A stretch of 29,003 nt of DNA from Rhizaria sp. SCN 62-66 (Eukaryota > Rhizaria, unplaced), in NCBI GenBank assembly GCA_001724265.1, contig MEDY01000384.1, positions 1-29,003 of the forward strand, in the 5' to 3' direction. The position numbers and the translations under genes were made by a program. Shown in pieces: positions 17,298-27,300 of this stretch (positions are counted from its first letter, which is position 1; each line of letters begins with the position of its first letter). The notes under the pieces were generated by a model that did not search any database, was not told the DNA's origin, and saw only the letters and a list, made by a program, of their open reading frames with translations.

Positions 17298-18707
17298 TCA
17301 GTAGGAGAGCGCAGGCGCAGCGTCGTCGCGCCAGGCCCAGGACACGGGCCGGCGCCACCCCACGCTGCGCTTCTTCTTCGCTCCCTCACCACCCGCAGCA
17401 GCAGCGGCGGCAGCGGAGGTCTCCAGAGCGTCGGCGGCGCCCGCCTCAAGGGCGGCGGCGTGCGCGACGGCGTCGGCGACCTCCTGCGGCAGCGCGCGGC
17501 CCGCGGCGGCGGCAGCGACGGCAGCGAGCGCGGCGGCAGCGGCGTCGACGAGCGCGGCGTTGTCACCTGGGTGCGTGTACACCACCACGGCGGCCAGAGG
17601 CAGCGCCACCCGCCGGCACGCGCGCGCCAGGGCGGCCGTCGCGCCGCGCCCGGCCACCGCGATCGGGAAGTTAAGCCGCTCGCCGCCGCACGCGCGCTGG
17701 GTGCAACCGCCGTCAGCAGCAGCAGCCGCAGCAGGCTTGTCGTCGCCCTTGTCGTCGGCGCTGTCGTTGACGTCGTTGTCGTCGTTCGCGTTCTCGCTGG
17801 CCGGGCTAGCGCAGATGTCCTCCGGCACAGCGGCCTCCGCGTCCTTGCCGGCGCTCTCAGCAGAGTCAGCTGAGTCAGCACCCTTCGCAGCCGCAGCCGC
17901 AGGGGCCGCAGCCGCAGTGGCGTCGCCCATGGCACCCGGATTGGCGGCGGCCGCGAGGCGGCTAGACTTCCTGCCGCGCAGCCCCGCGTAGGGGTCCGCG
18001 CGCGCCACGGTCGGCGGCAGCCCCGCGGCCGCGCACGCCCGCGCCAGCGGCGCCGCCAGCGCGGCCGCGCTCGCCTCACCGTCCGCCGGGGGCGCCGCCG
18101 CGTCGTCCGTCATCGCGGCGCCGACAGCGCCAGCCCCGCCAGCGCCAGCGCTTGCGTTGAAGCTGGCGTTGTTGAGCTGAGCAAAGAAAAACGAGTCCTG
18201 CTGCTGCGCGGCGGCAGCCGAGGGCAGCGCCGCGGTCTCGGGCTCAACGGTAAAGAACTCGAGGCGGCGGCCCTCAAGCAGCGCGTGGTCGCCGCGGGCG
18301 TGCGCCGCGTCCGCCGTCGCCAGCAGCACGCGCGCGAAGCCGGCCGCCTGAGCCCAACGCACGATGTTGGCCGTCAGCGCGTGCGCACGACGCGGCAGCG
18401 CCGGCGCGCGCTGCAGAAGCACGAACGCGCCCAGCGCGGGCGCGGCGTGCAGCTCCAGCCCCGTGGACAGAGCGCCGCGCAGGTGCGCGGGGGCGAGCGC
18501 GCGCGCGTCGGCGGCGGCGTAGGGCGTGAGATTGAAGGGGTCGTGCAGGCAGCCCACGGGCGCGGCGGGCAGCGGGGACGCAGACAGAGTCAGCGCGAGC
18601 ACCTCCAGGGCCATCTGCGGGACGGCGCCGGCAGTCACCGCAGGCAGGATGAGCGTCTGGCCGCGGAACACGGAGGTGTCGAAGTCCGCTTGGGCAGGAA
18701 CGAACAT
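17298..18707 (-). CDS. PSMG2: Proteasome assembly chaperone 2 (PAC2)
   Basis: A single exon encodes 469 residues. PAC2 pairs with PAC1 and guides alpha-ring assembly of the 20S proteasome in cytosol and nucleus. The start MFVP is the family start and is the first ATG of the frame. Conserved blocks follow: TLILPAVTAGAVPQMALEVL, then an NPYAT-like NLTPYAAADAR, then VRWAQAAGFARVLLATADAA (the strand-helix after the core lysine-poor segment), LEFFTVEP near residue 150, and after a long insertion NFPIAVAGRGATAALARAC matching the C-terminal domain. The end RRPVSWAWRDDAAPALSY resembles the WKIPSSW..PPAL end of the human protein. The protein is about 200 residues longer than the human one, mainly through an Ala/Asp/Ser-rich insertion at about residues 160-345. 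The terminal Tyr is last, so it is not a strict HbYX motif. A CTTCTAG just upstream of the ATG could be a 5'-UTR acceptor. The gene is divergent from exportin-4. Confidence 0.85.
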   Translation of the reverse strand: MFVPAQADFDTSVFRGQTLILPAVTAGAVPQMALEVLALTLSASPLPAAPVGCLHDPFNLTPYAAADARALAPAHLRGALSTGLELHAAPALGAFVLLQRAPALPRRAHALTANIVRWAQAAGFARVLLATADAAHARGDHALLEGRRLEFFTVEPETAALPSAAAAQQQDSFFFAQLNNASFNASAGAGGAGAVGAAMTDDAAAPPADGEASAAALAAPLARACAAAGLPPTVARADPYAGLRGRKSSRLAAAANPGAMGDATAAAAPAAAAAKGADSADSAESAGKDAEAAVPEDICASPASENANDDNDVNDSADDKGDDKPAAAAAADGGCTQRACGGERLNFPIAVAGRGATAALARACRRVALPLAAVVVYTHPGDNAALVDAAAAALAAVAAAAAGRALPQEVADAVAHAAALEAGAADALETSAAAAAAAGGEGAKKKRSVGWRRPVSWAWRDDAAPALSY

Positions 18708-19164
18708 TCGTATCGGGGGTCTAGAAGCAACGAAAACATCATGAAGCACAGAGAGGGATGGAGGAAGATTCAGCACGTGAAGTAAAGTGGCTGTAACAAA
18801 AAGATTATATTAATTCACAACTCATCGCTAGATTCCGGAACTAACGACCATATCACGCAATATAGATACAAACTTTCAACTCGTCTCGACCAAGTTCAGA
18901 TTCCAAAAACAAAAAAAATGATTTGTGGTTGGCTGTCATCCGTTGCTCCGCTAAACAAGCGCAACTCGTCTAGTTCGTACGCTTTTAAATTGTAATTACA
19001 GTGCCTAGTCTGATGCGCATAAACTCACTCTGAATTACTTTGTGCATCTCATTTGACGATCATTATAGCGTTTTCTCGGCAAGTTTCTCGCGACTTCGCC
19101 GCACTTCGCCCTCACCTCACCCATACTAATCCGCAGTAGGGCGCCTGCTTGCCCGTCTCTCCCG
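18708..19164. promoter_or_regulatory. Bidirectional promoter region of PSMG2 and XPO4
   Basis: The 457-bp AT-rich spacer lies between two divergent housekeeping genes. The half next to XPO4 becomes pyrimidine-rich before the start. No clear TATA box is visible. On the minus strand, TTTGTTACAG and TTGCTTCTAG could be acceptors of a 5'-UTR intron of PSMG2. Confidence 0.5.
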
Positions 19165-22100
19165 ATGTCAGTGTCAGCCTCTGATGTGGAGCTCTGGTGC
19201 CGCACACTTGAGACGACGACGTCCGACGCCGACCGCGCGCGCGCGGCGGAGCTGATCACCCAGTTCAAGGCCATGGAGTCGCCCTTTGAGCTCGCGACCG
19301 AAGTGCTGCACCGCGGCGCCTCTCCCTCCGCACAGTACCACGCGCTGTCGGCCATCCGCGACGCCTCAGTGCGCGCGCGCGGCTTGCCTGCGTTCCAGCC
19401 GGACCTGATTGCGCGCCTTTCCGAGTTCGGCTGCGCGCACGTCACGACGATGCCGGTGTACCTCAGCACGCACGTCGCGCACGTCGTCGCCGTGCTCGCG
19501 AAGTGCGTCTGGGCCACCGAGCTCGAGACGGGCGCTGCCGCGGGCTCCGCCGCCGCCGCGCTGCAGGGTCTGGTCGAGTCCGTCGCCGCGCCCAGCGCCG
19601 GCCCCGCGCAGCGCGCCTTCGCCTCACATCTGCTGCTGGCGCTGCTGTCCGACTTCAACGTCACATCGAGCGCGTCGCTGTCTCTGCCCTGGCACGTGCA
19701 CGTGTCGCTGCACCGCGCCTTCGAGCGTGCGCTGCTGCTGCCAGTTACCGTGGCCGCCGTGCAGCTCGCGCTGGCCGCTGTGCCGGCCGAGGGCGGGCCC
19801 GCCGCGGCCGCCGCTGCGCTGGCCGCCGCGGGCGCCGAGGCCGCGGGCGCGCTCAACCGTCTGCTCACGGTCATCGAGCGCGCTCTTGAGTGGGAGTTCG
19901 AGGAGGCCGTGTCCACTGAGGCGCTGCTGCGTCGCGACGCGCTGCAGACCGTCTCCGTCGCCGGCGCCGACGGCTCCGATTCCGCCGGCGGCAGCGGCGG
20001 CGACGGCGGGTCCGGCCGCGAGGCCGCCGCTGCGGTATGCCCCGGCGCGGCGTGGGCGCCCGTGCTCTTCGGCTCCGGACTGGTCCCCTCGCTGCTGCGG
20101 CTGCACGCGGCGCTGCTGCTGCTGGCGGCGCCCGCGCTGGGGCACGTGCTGGACCCCTCGGCCGCGCCGCCGCAGTGCGAGCGCAGGCTCGAGCTCGCCG
20201 CCACGCGCGCCGCCGCCGAGCTGCGCCGCGTCTTCACGCAGTTCACCTGTCTCCGCGGCTCCGTGCTCACCGGTGACGCGCCCGGCGCCAGCGGCAGCGG
20301 TGGCGGCGCGGCGGGCGGACACTCGCCGGCCACGCTGACCATGTACGCGGCGTGCGGCATGGACCCCCCCGCGCTGCAGCTGCACTCCAGCTCCAGCTCC
20401 AGCTCTGGGTCCGGGGGTCTACTGTCCCCGACCGCGCTGCTGCGGTCCGCGCAGGCGCCGGCGTTCCTAGCTGAGGTCTGCGTGGTTATCTCCACGCTCG
20501 TCGCGGTCACGTGCGCCGCCATCGCGCCGCTCGCCGACGCGCAGAGCGAGTCCGCCGCGGCAGCCGCCGCCGCCGCGCTGCCCGAGACGGTGCCGTCGCT
20601 GGTGACCGACACGGTGGAGCTGCTGCGCGCCGCGACGGCCGCGCTGCCGCTCAAGGTGTTGGCCGCGGCCGCGCCGGGCGGCGGCGCGGGCGTCGTCGAC
20701 GCGCTGCTCGCGCTGACGCGGCTGCTGCTGGCGGCGCCTGTCGCGGAGCGCTTTGGCGCTGACGCGGGCGACCCCTGGGCTGCCGAGGGCTGGGACGGTG
20801 TGCTTGATGCATGGGTCTCGCTCGTGACGCAGACGACGCACAGCACGGCGCACAGCGGCGCTGGCGCTGGCGGCGTGCACGCGGCGCCCGAGTCGGCCGC
20901 GCTGGCCGCGCTGCAGGAGGCCGTCGCGGCGGGCGCGCAGGCCGTGCTGGCGCAGCGCGTCGAGGCGCGGCTCGCGCTGGCGGCCGCCGAGGCCGTGCGC
21001 CAGGAGGGCGAGACCGAGGACCAGTTCGCGCAGTCTTCGGGGCACCACCACGCCTCGCTGGCCGCGCTGGCGCAGCTCGCGCGCGCGTGCCCCGACCGCG
21101 CGCTGCCCTCGCTCACCGCGGCCGTGGCGGAGCGCGTCGCCGCGCTGGAGCGGCTCGCGGCGGCTGAGGCCGCTGGCGCCGTCGTCCAGGACACGGCCGC
21201 GCACGCCGAGGCGCTGGTGGCCCAGGAACAGCTGTGGTGGCTGCTCGAGTTCCTCTCACGCGTGTTGTGCGACATGGCCGACGGCGAGACGCCGCTGATC
21301 CCCGCGCAGCTCATCGCCTACTCGAGCCACTTCCACGGCCAGGGCCTCGCGCAGCACGGCGCCAAGGACCCGCTGCTGGAGGCCGTGGAGCCCGTGCTGC
21401 GGCTGGTGGCGCTCGAGAACGCGCTGCTCACGCGCGCCTTTGGGCTCGCGCGCGGCGGCGACTCCCTCACCAGCACCAAGTCCGTCCTGCTGTCGCCGTA
21501 CCTTGGCGCGACCGTGGTGCGCTTCCTGGCGCGCTGGGCGCCGGCGTACCTGTTCCCGTCTGAAGCGCTGCACTCGGCGCACAGCCCCGCGCTGTGGGCC
21601 GCGCTCGGCGAGGGCGGCTCCGCGGCGGGGCCCGTGCTCGAGCTGCTGGCCGACAAGGCGCAGACGAACCTGCTGCTGTGGGGCGAGGCGCGCGGCGTGA
21701 CGGCCGCGACGTGCCGCCTTGTGTCGGTGCTCACGCGCTCGCACGCGCTGCGCACGGCGCTCGTGCGCTGCCCGTCCTTCGGCCCGCTCACCGTCGCTTA
21801 CAAGGTCGCGTGCCTCAGTGCGCCGCGCGTGTGGGCGCTCATCCCGCAGGTGCTGCAGCAGGGCACGGCCGCGCACGGCTCGCCCGTGCTGCTCGCGCTC
21901 GTGCAGCAGGCGCAGGCCGCCACGGGCGGCGCCGTGCCAATCGAGCAGCTGCTGGGCAGCCTCGTGTCGCTCGACGCGCGCCACCTCTCCGCGCTCGCGC
22001 ACGCGCTTTGCCACACCGCCGACGCCGCTGACAACGCGTCCGCGGCCTCCGGCGCGACGGCGGGAAGCGGCGCCGGCGGCGTTGTGGTGGATGTGCTGGC

Positions 22101-23877
22101 GCCGCTCACCGCGCTCTTCGACAGCTACCTGACTGACCCCGTGCTTGGCGGCGCCGAACAGCGCGGCAGCGCCGCGGTCACCGCACTGGCCGCCGCGCGC
22201 GCGGCTGGCACTGCTGCAGGTCTTGTCGCACTGGAGCGCGCTGCGGCTGAGGAACGCGCGCTTGTCCGAGGCCTCACCGCCGCTCTCACAGTCGCTCGCG
22301 GTGCCGCGCGCGCCTGGGGCCCGCGCACAGTGCACTTCGTCTTCGCCTTCACCGCGCGCATCCTTGCGCCCCTCGCTGCCGCCGTGCGCCTGCTTGGCGC
22401 TGCACACGGCGCCCTGCCCATTGCTGTTTTGCGCCTCGTGCTGGACACCGCGCAGGCGACGTTGCCGTACCTTGCTGCCGCGGAGTCCGCCGTGTTTGCC
22501 GCGGCCGCTGCCGCTGTGGTTGACGCGGTGGTCGCCGTCACGTCCCCACGCGTCGCGCACTGGGCCGCGACCCTGGCGGCGCAGACTGCTGCGGCCGCTG
22601 ATGCCAGCACCGTGGCGCTGCCCGCGGATGCCGACAGCGACGACTACGGCTACGCTGCCGCGGCGGCCGCCGACCACGCCGCCGACGCTGACCTTGAGGC
22701 GGGCGACCTGGACGACGACGCTGACGGCATCGACGCGGGCGCTGGCGACGGCGACGACTGCGACGGCGAGGCTGACGGCACCGCGGCTAATGGGTATGCG
22801 GATGAGGAAGCAGTTGCATCTGCGCTTGCTGCGCTCGCGCAGACATGCGCGCAGCTGTGTGCGCCTCTGCGTCTTGACCTCGGCGCCGAGGATGCCAGCC
22901 GTTTGCGCTGCGCTTTGCGTGCGCACGCCGCCCTGGGCAGCACCTTGCTGGCCGATTCGCAGGCGGCGCGCGCGCGGCAGGCGGCGGCAACTGGTGCCAC
23001 GAGCTCCGCTGACGACGCTGTCGCTGCGCTCGCTGCCGCGCGCACAACGCTCGCGCGCGCCGCACGTGCTGGTCTCATGCTGCTTGCTCCTCTGCTCACG
23101 CCTGCGCTGCCCACGGCCCCGCGTCTGGCGACGCGCACGCTCGCGCTTGCGCGTGCCGCCGCGGCCGCCGACCCCGCGGGTTGCTTGGCCGAGCTTGACT
23201 GCGAGACGGTGAGGGCGGTGGTGACCGCGCACCAGTGGGCCGCGCCGAGCGGCAGCATTGCCGCTGCATCTGCGGCCGTTGGCGCGGCCGAGGCGCTGCT
23301 GCGCCATCACCTGCAACAGGTCGCGGCGCTGCTAGCGATGGCGGGCGGCGTCAAGCCGAAGGGCGACGTCGCGAGCGCCGTGGCCGCGACGGTCGCGGAC
23401 TACTGTGCACAGGCTGGCGCAGGCGCTGCGGAGTCTCCTGCCGCGTGGCTGCAGGCACTGCCGCTGCACGCGCACGCATGCAGCATGCTTGCAGGTCTTC
23501 TGCACGTCGCGCTATTTGCGCGCGGGGTGCCGCGTGCGGCTGAGGGGGCGTTGGCTGACGCACTGTATGTGGCTATTGCCGCTGTCTCGGCTGAAAATGC
23601 GCTGGCCGCCGGTGCCCGCGGCACCGACGCTACGCCTCAGCTGCAAGGCCTGATCGAGGCCGCCAGCGAAGCGGCCGGTGTTTGGGCACGTGCGTTGCCT
23701 GGTGGTGCGGCGCCCGCGGGCGCGATGGAGGCAGTCCAGGCCGCACTACAGGCGTTGGTGACTGACGGCGGTGTTGACTTCAGGGCTCAGGCCCCACTGC
23801 GCCAGAACCAGCTCGCCATGCGTCGCGCGCTCCGCGTTCTCGTCACCCGTGTCAAGGCTGTGAGCCAGACTAAGTAA
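19165..23877 (+). CDS. XPO4: Exportin-4, karyopherin-beta nuclear transport receptor
   Basis: An intronless frame of 1570 residues starts at ATG 19165 (TCTCCCGATGTCAG). Exportin-4 works with RanGTP at nuclear pores; in animals its cargoes include eIF5A and Smad3. The N terminus resembles the importin-beta N-terminal region of XPO4 (ELITQFKAMESPFELATEVL, then YHALSAIRDASVRARGLPAF). Diagnostic blocks are DQFAQSSGHHHASLAALAQL near residue 620, the DMADGETPLIPAQLIAYS motif near residue 705 (GETPLIP is nearly invariant in XPO4), and VRFLARWAPAYLFPSEAL near residue 790. The C terminus (QLAMRRALRVLVTRVKAV) aligns with the last helix of the human protein, so the stop at 23877 is credible. The length exceeds the human 1151 residues because of Ala-rich loops and an acidic insertion at about residues 1153-1215. 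Codon choice drifts from G/C-ending to more T-ending codons after about 22.2 kb. Further spliced exons may follow the stop. Confidence 0.92.
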   Translation: MSVSASDVELWCRTLETTTSDADRARAAELITQFKAMESPFELATEVLHRGASPSAQYHALSAIRDASVRARGLPAFQPDLIARLSEFGCAHVTTMPVYLSTHVAHVVAVLAKCVWATELETGAAAGSAAAALQGLVESVAAPSAGPAQRAFASHLLLALLSDFNVTSSASLSLPWHVHVSLHRAFERALLLPVTVAAVQLALAAVPAEGGPAAAAAALAAAGAEAAGALNRLLTVIERALEWEFEEAVSTEALLRRDALQTVSVAGADGSDSAGGSGGDGGSGREAAAAVCPGAAWAPVLFGSGLVPSLLRLHAALLLLAAPALGHVLDPSAAPPQCERRLELAATRAAAELRRVFTQFTCLRGSVLTGDAPGASGSGGGAAGGHSPATLTMYAACGMDPPALQLHSSSSSSSGSGGLLSPTALLRSAQAPAFLAEVCVVISTLVAVTCAAIAPLADAQSESAAAAAAAALPETVPSLVTDTVELLRAATAALPLKVLAAAAPGGGAGVVDALLALTRLLLAAPVAERFGADAGDPWAAEGWDGVLDAWVSLVTQTTHSTAHSGAGAGGVHAAPESAALAALQEAVAAGAQAVLAQRVEARLALAAAEAVRQEGETEDQFAQSSGHHHASLAALAQLARACPDRALPSLTAAVAERVAALERLAAAEAAGAVVQDTAAHAEALVAQEQLWWLLEFLSRVLCDMADGETPLIPAQLIAYSSHFHGQGLAQHGAKDPLLEAVEPVLRLVALENALLTRAFGLARGGDSLTSTKSVLLSPYLGATVVRFLARWAPAYLFPSEALHSAHSPALWAALGEGGSAAGPVLELLADKAQTNLLLWGEARGVTAATCRLVSVLTRSHALRTALVRCPSFGPLTVAYKVACLSAPRVWALIPQVLQQGTAAHGSPVLLALVQQAQAATGGAVPIEQLLGSLVSLDARHLSALAHALCHTADAADNASAASGATAGSGAGGVVVDVLAPLTALFDSYLTDPVLGGAEQRGSAAVTALAAARAAGTAAGLVALERAAAEERALVRGLTAALTVARGAARAWGPRTVHFVFAFTARILAPLAAAVRLLGAAHGALPIAVLRLVLDTAQATLPYLAAAESAVFAAAAAAVVDAVVAVTSPRVAHWAATLAAQTAAAADASTVALPADADSDDYGYAAAAAADHAADADLEAGDLDDDADGIDAGAGDGDDCDGEADGTAANGYADEEAVASALAALAQTCAQLCAPLRLDLGAEDASRLRCALRAHAALGSTLLADSQAARARQAAATGATSSADDAVAALAAARTTLARAARAGLMLLAPLLTPALPTAPRLATRTLALARAAAAADPAGCLAELDCETVRAVVTAHQWAAPSGSIAAASAAVGAAEALLRHHLQQVAALLAMAGGVKPKGDVASAVAATVADYCAQAGAGAAESPAAWLQALPLHAHACSMLAGLLHVALFARGVPRAAEGALADALYVAIAAVSAENALAAGARGTDATPQLQGLIEAASEAAGVWARALPGGAAPAGAMEAVQAALQALVTDGGVDFRAQAPLRQNQLAMRRALRVLVTRVKAVSQTK

Positions 23878-24390
23878 ACGCATCATTAGTGAGATACGCA
23901 TAAAATGTGATTGTTAATGTCACAATAATCACCTTGTGCTTTTTTTTTGCAGGCGCATCACCTCCAGTTTAAGCGTGGCATCGAGCAGCTCAGTGTACAT
24001 TTTAATGGTCATTGTGCTGCTAAAATCAACGTAAGTACGTTCTGTATCCTTCTACTCTTTTAAACAATCTCTTCGTCCTGCGTTGGCTTTTCCGTTATAT
24101 TATTTAGTCTCTCAAAACCACCCTCCTTCCGTCAAACAACGCAATCATTAATTGAGGAAACAATCAGTAAGCAAATTAATAAATCGGTCTCCTTTTGTCA
24201 TGTGTGACAATTTGCGTGTCAACAAAATTGAGTGTGTAACTCCGTGTATACGATCTCGGTGCCGTTGACACTGTCTACACAGCGTGTGTGATTAAGTGTG
24301 CATAATGTATTCGAATAATGTTGTTCACCAGTCAGATTATATAACGATTTGGTAGTCCTCTCCTTGTCATACATCACATCGATATTCTCA
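23878..24390 (+). other. Spacer with strong splice sites: putative 3' exons of XPO4
   Basis: An acceptor (GCTTTTTTTTTGCAG, ending 23952) and a donor (AAC/GTAAGT, 24031) bound a 78-nt exon at 23953-24030. A second acceptor (TTATATTATTTAG, ending 24107) starts another exon that reaches AATAAA at 24178-24183. This looks like a spliced 3' UTR or an alternative 3' end of XPO4. The rest, to 24390, is AT-rich and probably serves as the 3' flank of the convergent gene. Confidence 0.55.
24178..24183 (+). terminator. Poly(A) signal AATAAA for the XPO4 transcript
   Basis: AATAAA within TTAATAAAT lies about 300 bp beyond the XPO4 stop and after two apparent splice acceptors on the same strand. Confidence 0.45.
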
Positions 24391-27300
24391 TTAGAACGCT
24401 GCAGCAGACACCCCCCAATCCTGGAAGCCATCAACATTATCAGTGTCAAACTGCTGCCAGTGATCCGCAGCAGCCGCAAATGCGCCCTCTGCAACAGCCT
24501 GTGTGCAAACAATGCACACGCCCATCGGCGCGCAGCGGGCGTGAGTGACGTGGCCGCAAGCAAGCACGACGCCAGCGTTCACGGCAGCCGCGGCCTCAGT
24601 CTCAGCCAGTGCGTCCGCGCGCGCCGCAGACAGCGCGTCATCGCCCGCGCCCGCTTCGCCCGCCATGCCACCGGTGCCGAGCAGCTCAGCAAATGAGTCA
24701 TCCAACGCAGCAGCGTCAACACCTCCAGCAGCAGCAGCCGCGGCAGCAGCGGCGGCGCGCGATACAGGCTTTCGCGTGCCGAGGTAGCCCAGCGTGCCAG
24801 GCCGCTTCAGCGCGGGCGCGCCCAGCCGCGAGGCGCCAAACCCGGCCACAGGCGAACCCACAGCCGAGCCCGACGACACGAGGCCTGAGCTTGCAGTCGA
24901 CAGATGGGGTAACAGCAGGGAGACACCGCCGAGCGCGCCGGGTGCAGAAGTGCCGCTCGCAGCGCCTTCCGCAGCAGCGCTATCACCCGCCAAAAGTGCA
25001 TCGAGCGCTCCGCTCGCGACAACCGCAGCTGCAGCCATGACAGAGCCTGTTTGCGCGGCGCTTACTGCCGCGTCAGCGCGCGTGTGGGGCGCGGCGCCCG
25101 TGGTTGTGATGACGACGGTGGCGTGCGCCTCTCTAGCGGAGTCGTCGCCGCCCCACTCCGCGCCCAGCCCAGCGGCCACGGCAAAGTCCTCGGGCACTGG
25201 GCGCAACACCAGCGCCAAAGCGCCGCCGCAGCACGCACACGCGCGCGCCGCCGCACTCACGTCCACGACGGTGCCCCAGTGCGCGGCGGACAGCGACAGG
25301 CCCTCGCCCGACCACACAGGCGCAGCCGCCGCACGCACACCGCCGGAAGTCGCAGCGGTGGCGTCTTCGAGCGCAGTGCCCGCGGGCAACGCGAAGTAGC
25401 GCGAGAAGACGGCGCCAGTGGTGCGCGCGGACGGCGCTTGCAACACAGCGTGCGCGCGAGCACCGCGGCGTCCGCCGGTTGTGGCAGCGGGGGCCATGGC
25501 GCCCGCAGCAGCGGCGGCCTGGCGCAGCGTAAACTCCTTGTAGAGAGCTGCAGCGACAGGCGCAGTGACGGCGGTGGCGGGTGCGCCCGGCGCTGTCTGC
25601 TGCGCTAGCGCCTCGACGGCGATCGGCGCAAGCGCGGCCAAACGCGACGCTGCGCGTGCGGAGGCAGTAACCGTAAGCAGCAGCAGCACCAGCGCTGAAG
25701 GCGCTCCGATGGCGGCTCCCATCTCAACAGGCGCAGTAAGCGCGGCCAACGACGCGAAGCCCGGTGCAGGGGTAGCAGGCGATGCGGCGGCCAGCGCGGC
25801 CTGTGCGGCAGCGGCTGTGTCGTTGGGCAACTCTGCGAGTGCTGCGACAACGGGGCCGTCAGTGAGCAGAAGCGCAGTGGCCAGCGCGGGCGACAGCGCC
25901 GTCGCCGCCGCTAGCAACACTTGCAGCGGCGAGAGTGGCGCGCTCGCGCATCCACTGCGACACTTCGGCGCGGCAAACGCTGCGGACGACGCATGCTGCA
26001 GCGAAGCGCGCAGCAATGCAGGGCCAAGCGCGGCCGCAGCCTCAGTGCAACCAGCACAGCCAGAAGCGTCGGCGGCAGCGTCAGCGGTCGCGGCCGAAGA
26101 AGCGACGACTAGTCGGCTCCAGAGCGCAAGGCGCTGCGCCGCGCTGAGCCCGCCCGCAAAGGTCACCAACGCAGCAGCGGCGGCGCAGGGTGTCGACGCG
26201 GGCTCAGCGGCCACACTGGTCAGCGCACGACTTGCCGGGACAAGAAGCGAAACCGAGGGCAGCGCCGCGGGGGTCAGAACCTGCGTCAGCGTGAGAGCGG
26301 CCAACGGGTGATCGCGCTTGCTGTTGGGATCCGCCGCGGCGGGCTCAGGGTGAGACGGAGCTGCGGGAGTACGCAGCGAGCGCGGTAGAGCGCGGGCGGG
26401 CGCAGGAGTGGACGACGAACCGGTGGTGGAGGGCTCGTCACGCGCGCAAGAAAGCGCGTTCGCAAGCGCGCCCAGCAGCGATGGGCAGGCAACACGCACA
26501 ACGAGGTCCGAGTATGCGTCCACGAGCTCGCTAGCGGCCTCTCCGTCCGCGCCGGGCTGAGCAAGAGCGCGCGCCCAGTGCGGAAGGCCCGCGGCCGCAG
26601 TGGCGAGCGCGGAGGCCCAGTCGCCCGCAGCGAGCGAGAGCGCGAACACGGGCCCCGAGGCCGACGCGGGCAGCTGCGATGCGGCCCACAGAGACAGCAG
26701 CGAGAGCGCTGCGGAGGCCGCGTCGTGACCCTTGTCAGCAGCGCCAACGGGCGCGAAGCGCGGCAGCGCGGCGAGATAGCACCCAGCGTAAGGTTCGGCG
26801 CTCTCGGTGTTAGGGCTGTTGGAAGCGCCAGAGCGCGCGAGGTGCGCTGCAAGCGCCCACAGCAGTGAGCGCGCGGTGATTGTAAGCAGCGGCATGGATG
26901 TAGACTCTTGTGCAGGCAGCGGGCGCGCGAACAGCGTAAGCAGACAACGCAGCAGCGCTCCCGCAGCCGCAGGGTTGGCGCGCGCCGCAGGGCTTGCGGA
27001 AATCGCGCTCGCAGTAGCGTTCACGGCAGTGACAACGTCATCGGCCGCAGACGCTGTGCCCACGATCGCGCCCGCAACCGCAGAGCCGATGCCGGCAGCG
27101 GAGTTGAGCGCAAGCCCCTCGCAAAGCAGAGCAGCATCGCCAGTCTCTGTAGGAGCCGCTGAGGCGGCAGTGGGACATGCGGGAGCATCGAGCCAGTCAC
27201 CGGCAGCGGCGGCAACGACGGACACGACCCAGTCGGCGCCGGCCTCCGAGTCCGTAACGAGTCCCGCACAGCCGCTGGGCCACGGCGCGGCCGCAGCGCG

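Noticed and set aside
18705-18776. N-terminal extension of PSMG2 upstream of MFVP
   Set aside because: It has no ATG, and MFVP is the conserved family start.
19035-23316. Minus-strand open frames of 759 and 686 codons opposite exportin-4
   Set aside because: Shadow frames of a GC-rich gene; the plus strand carries conserved exportin-4 motifs throughout.
1962-24390. tRNA, snRNA or snoRNA genes in the spacers
   Set aside because: Reading both strands I found no B-box-like TTCGANTC context, no U1/U2/U5/U6 core sequences and no paired C/D boxes.
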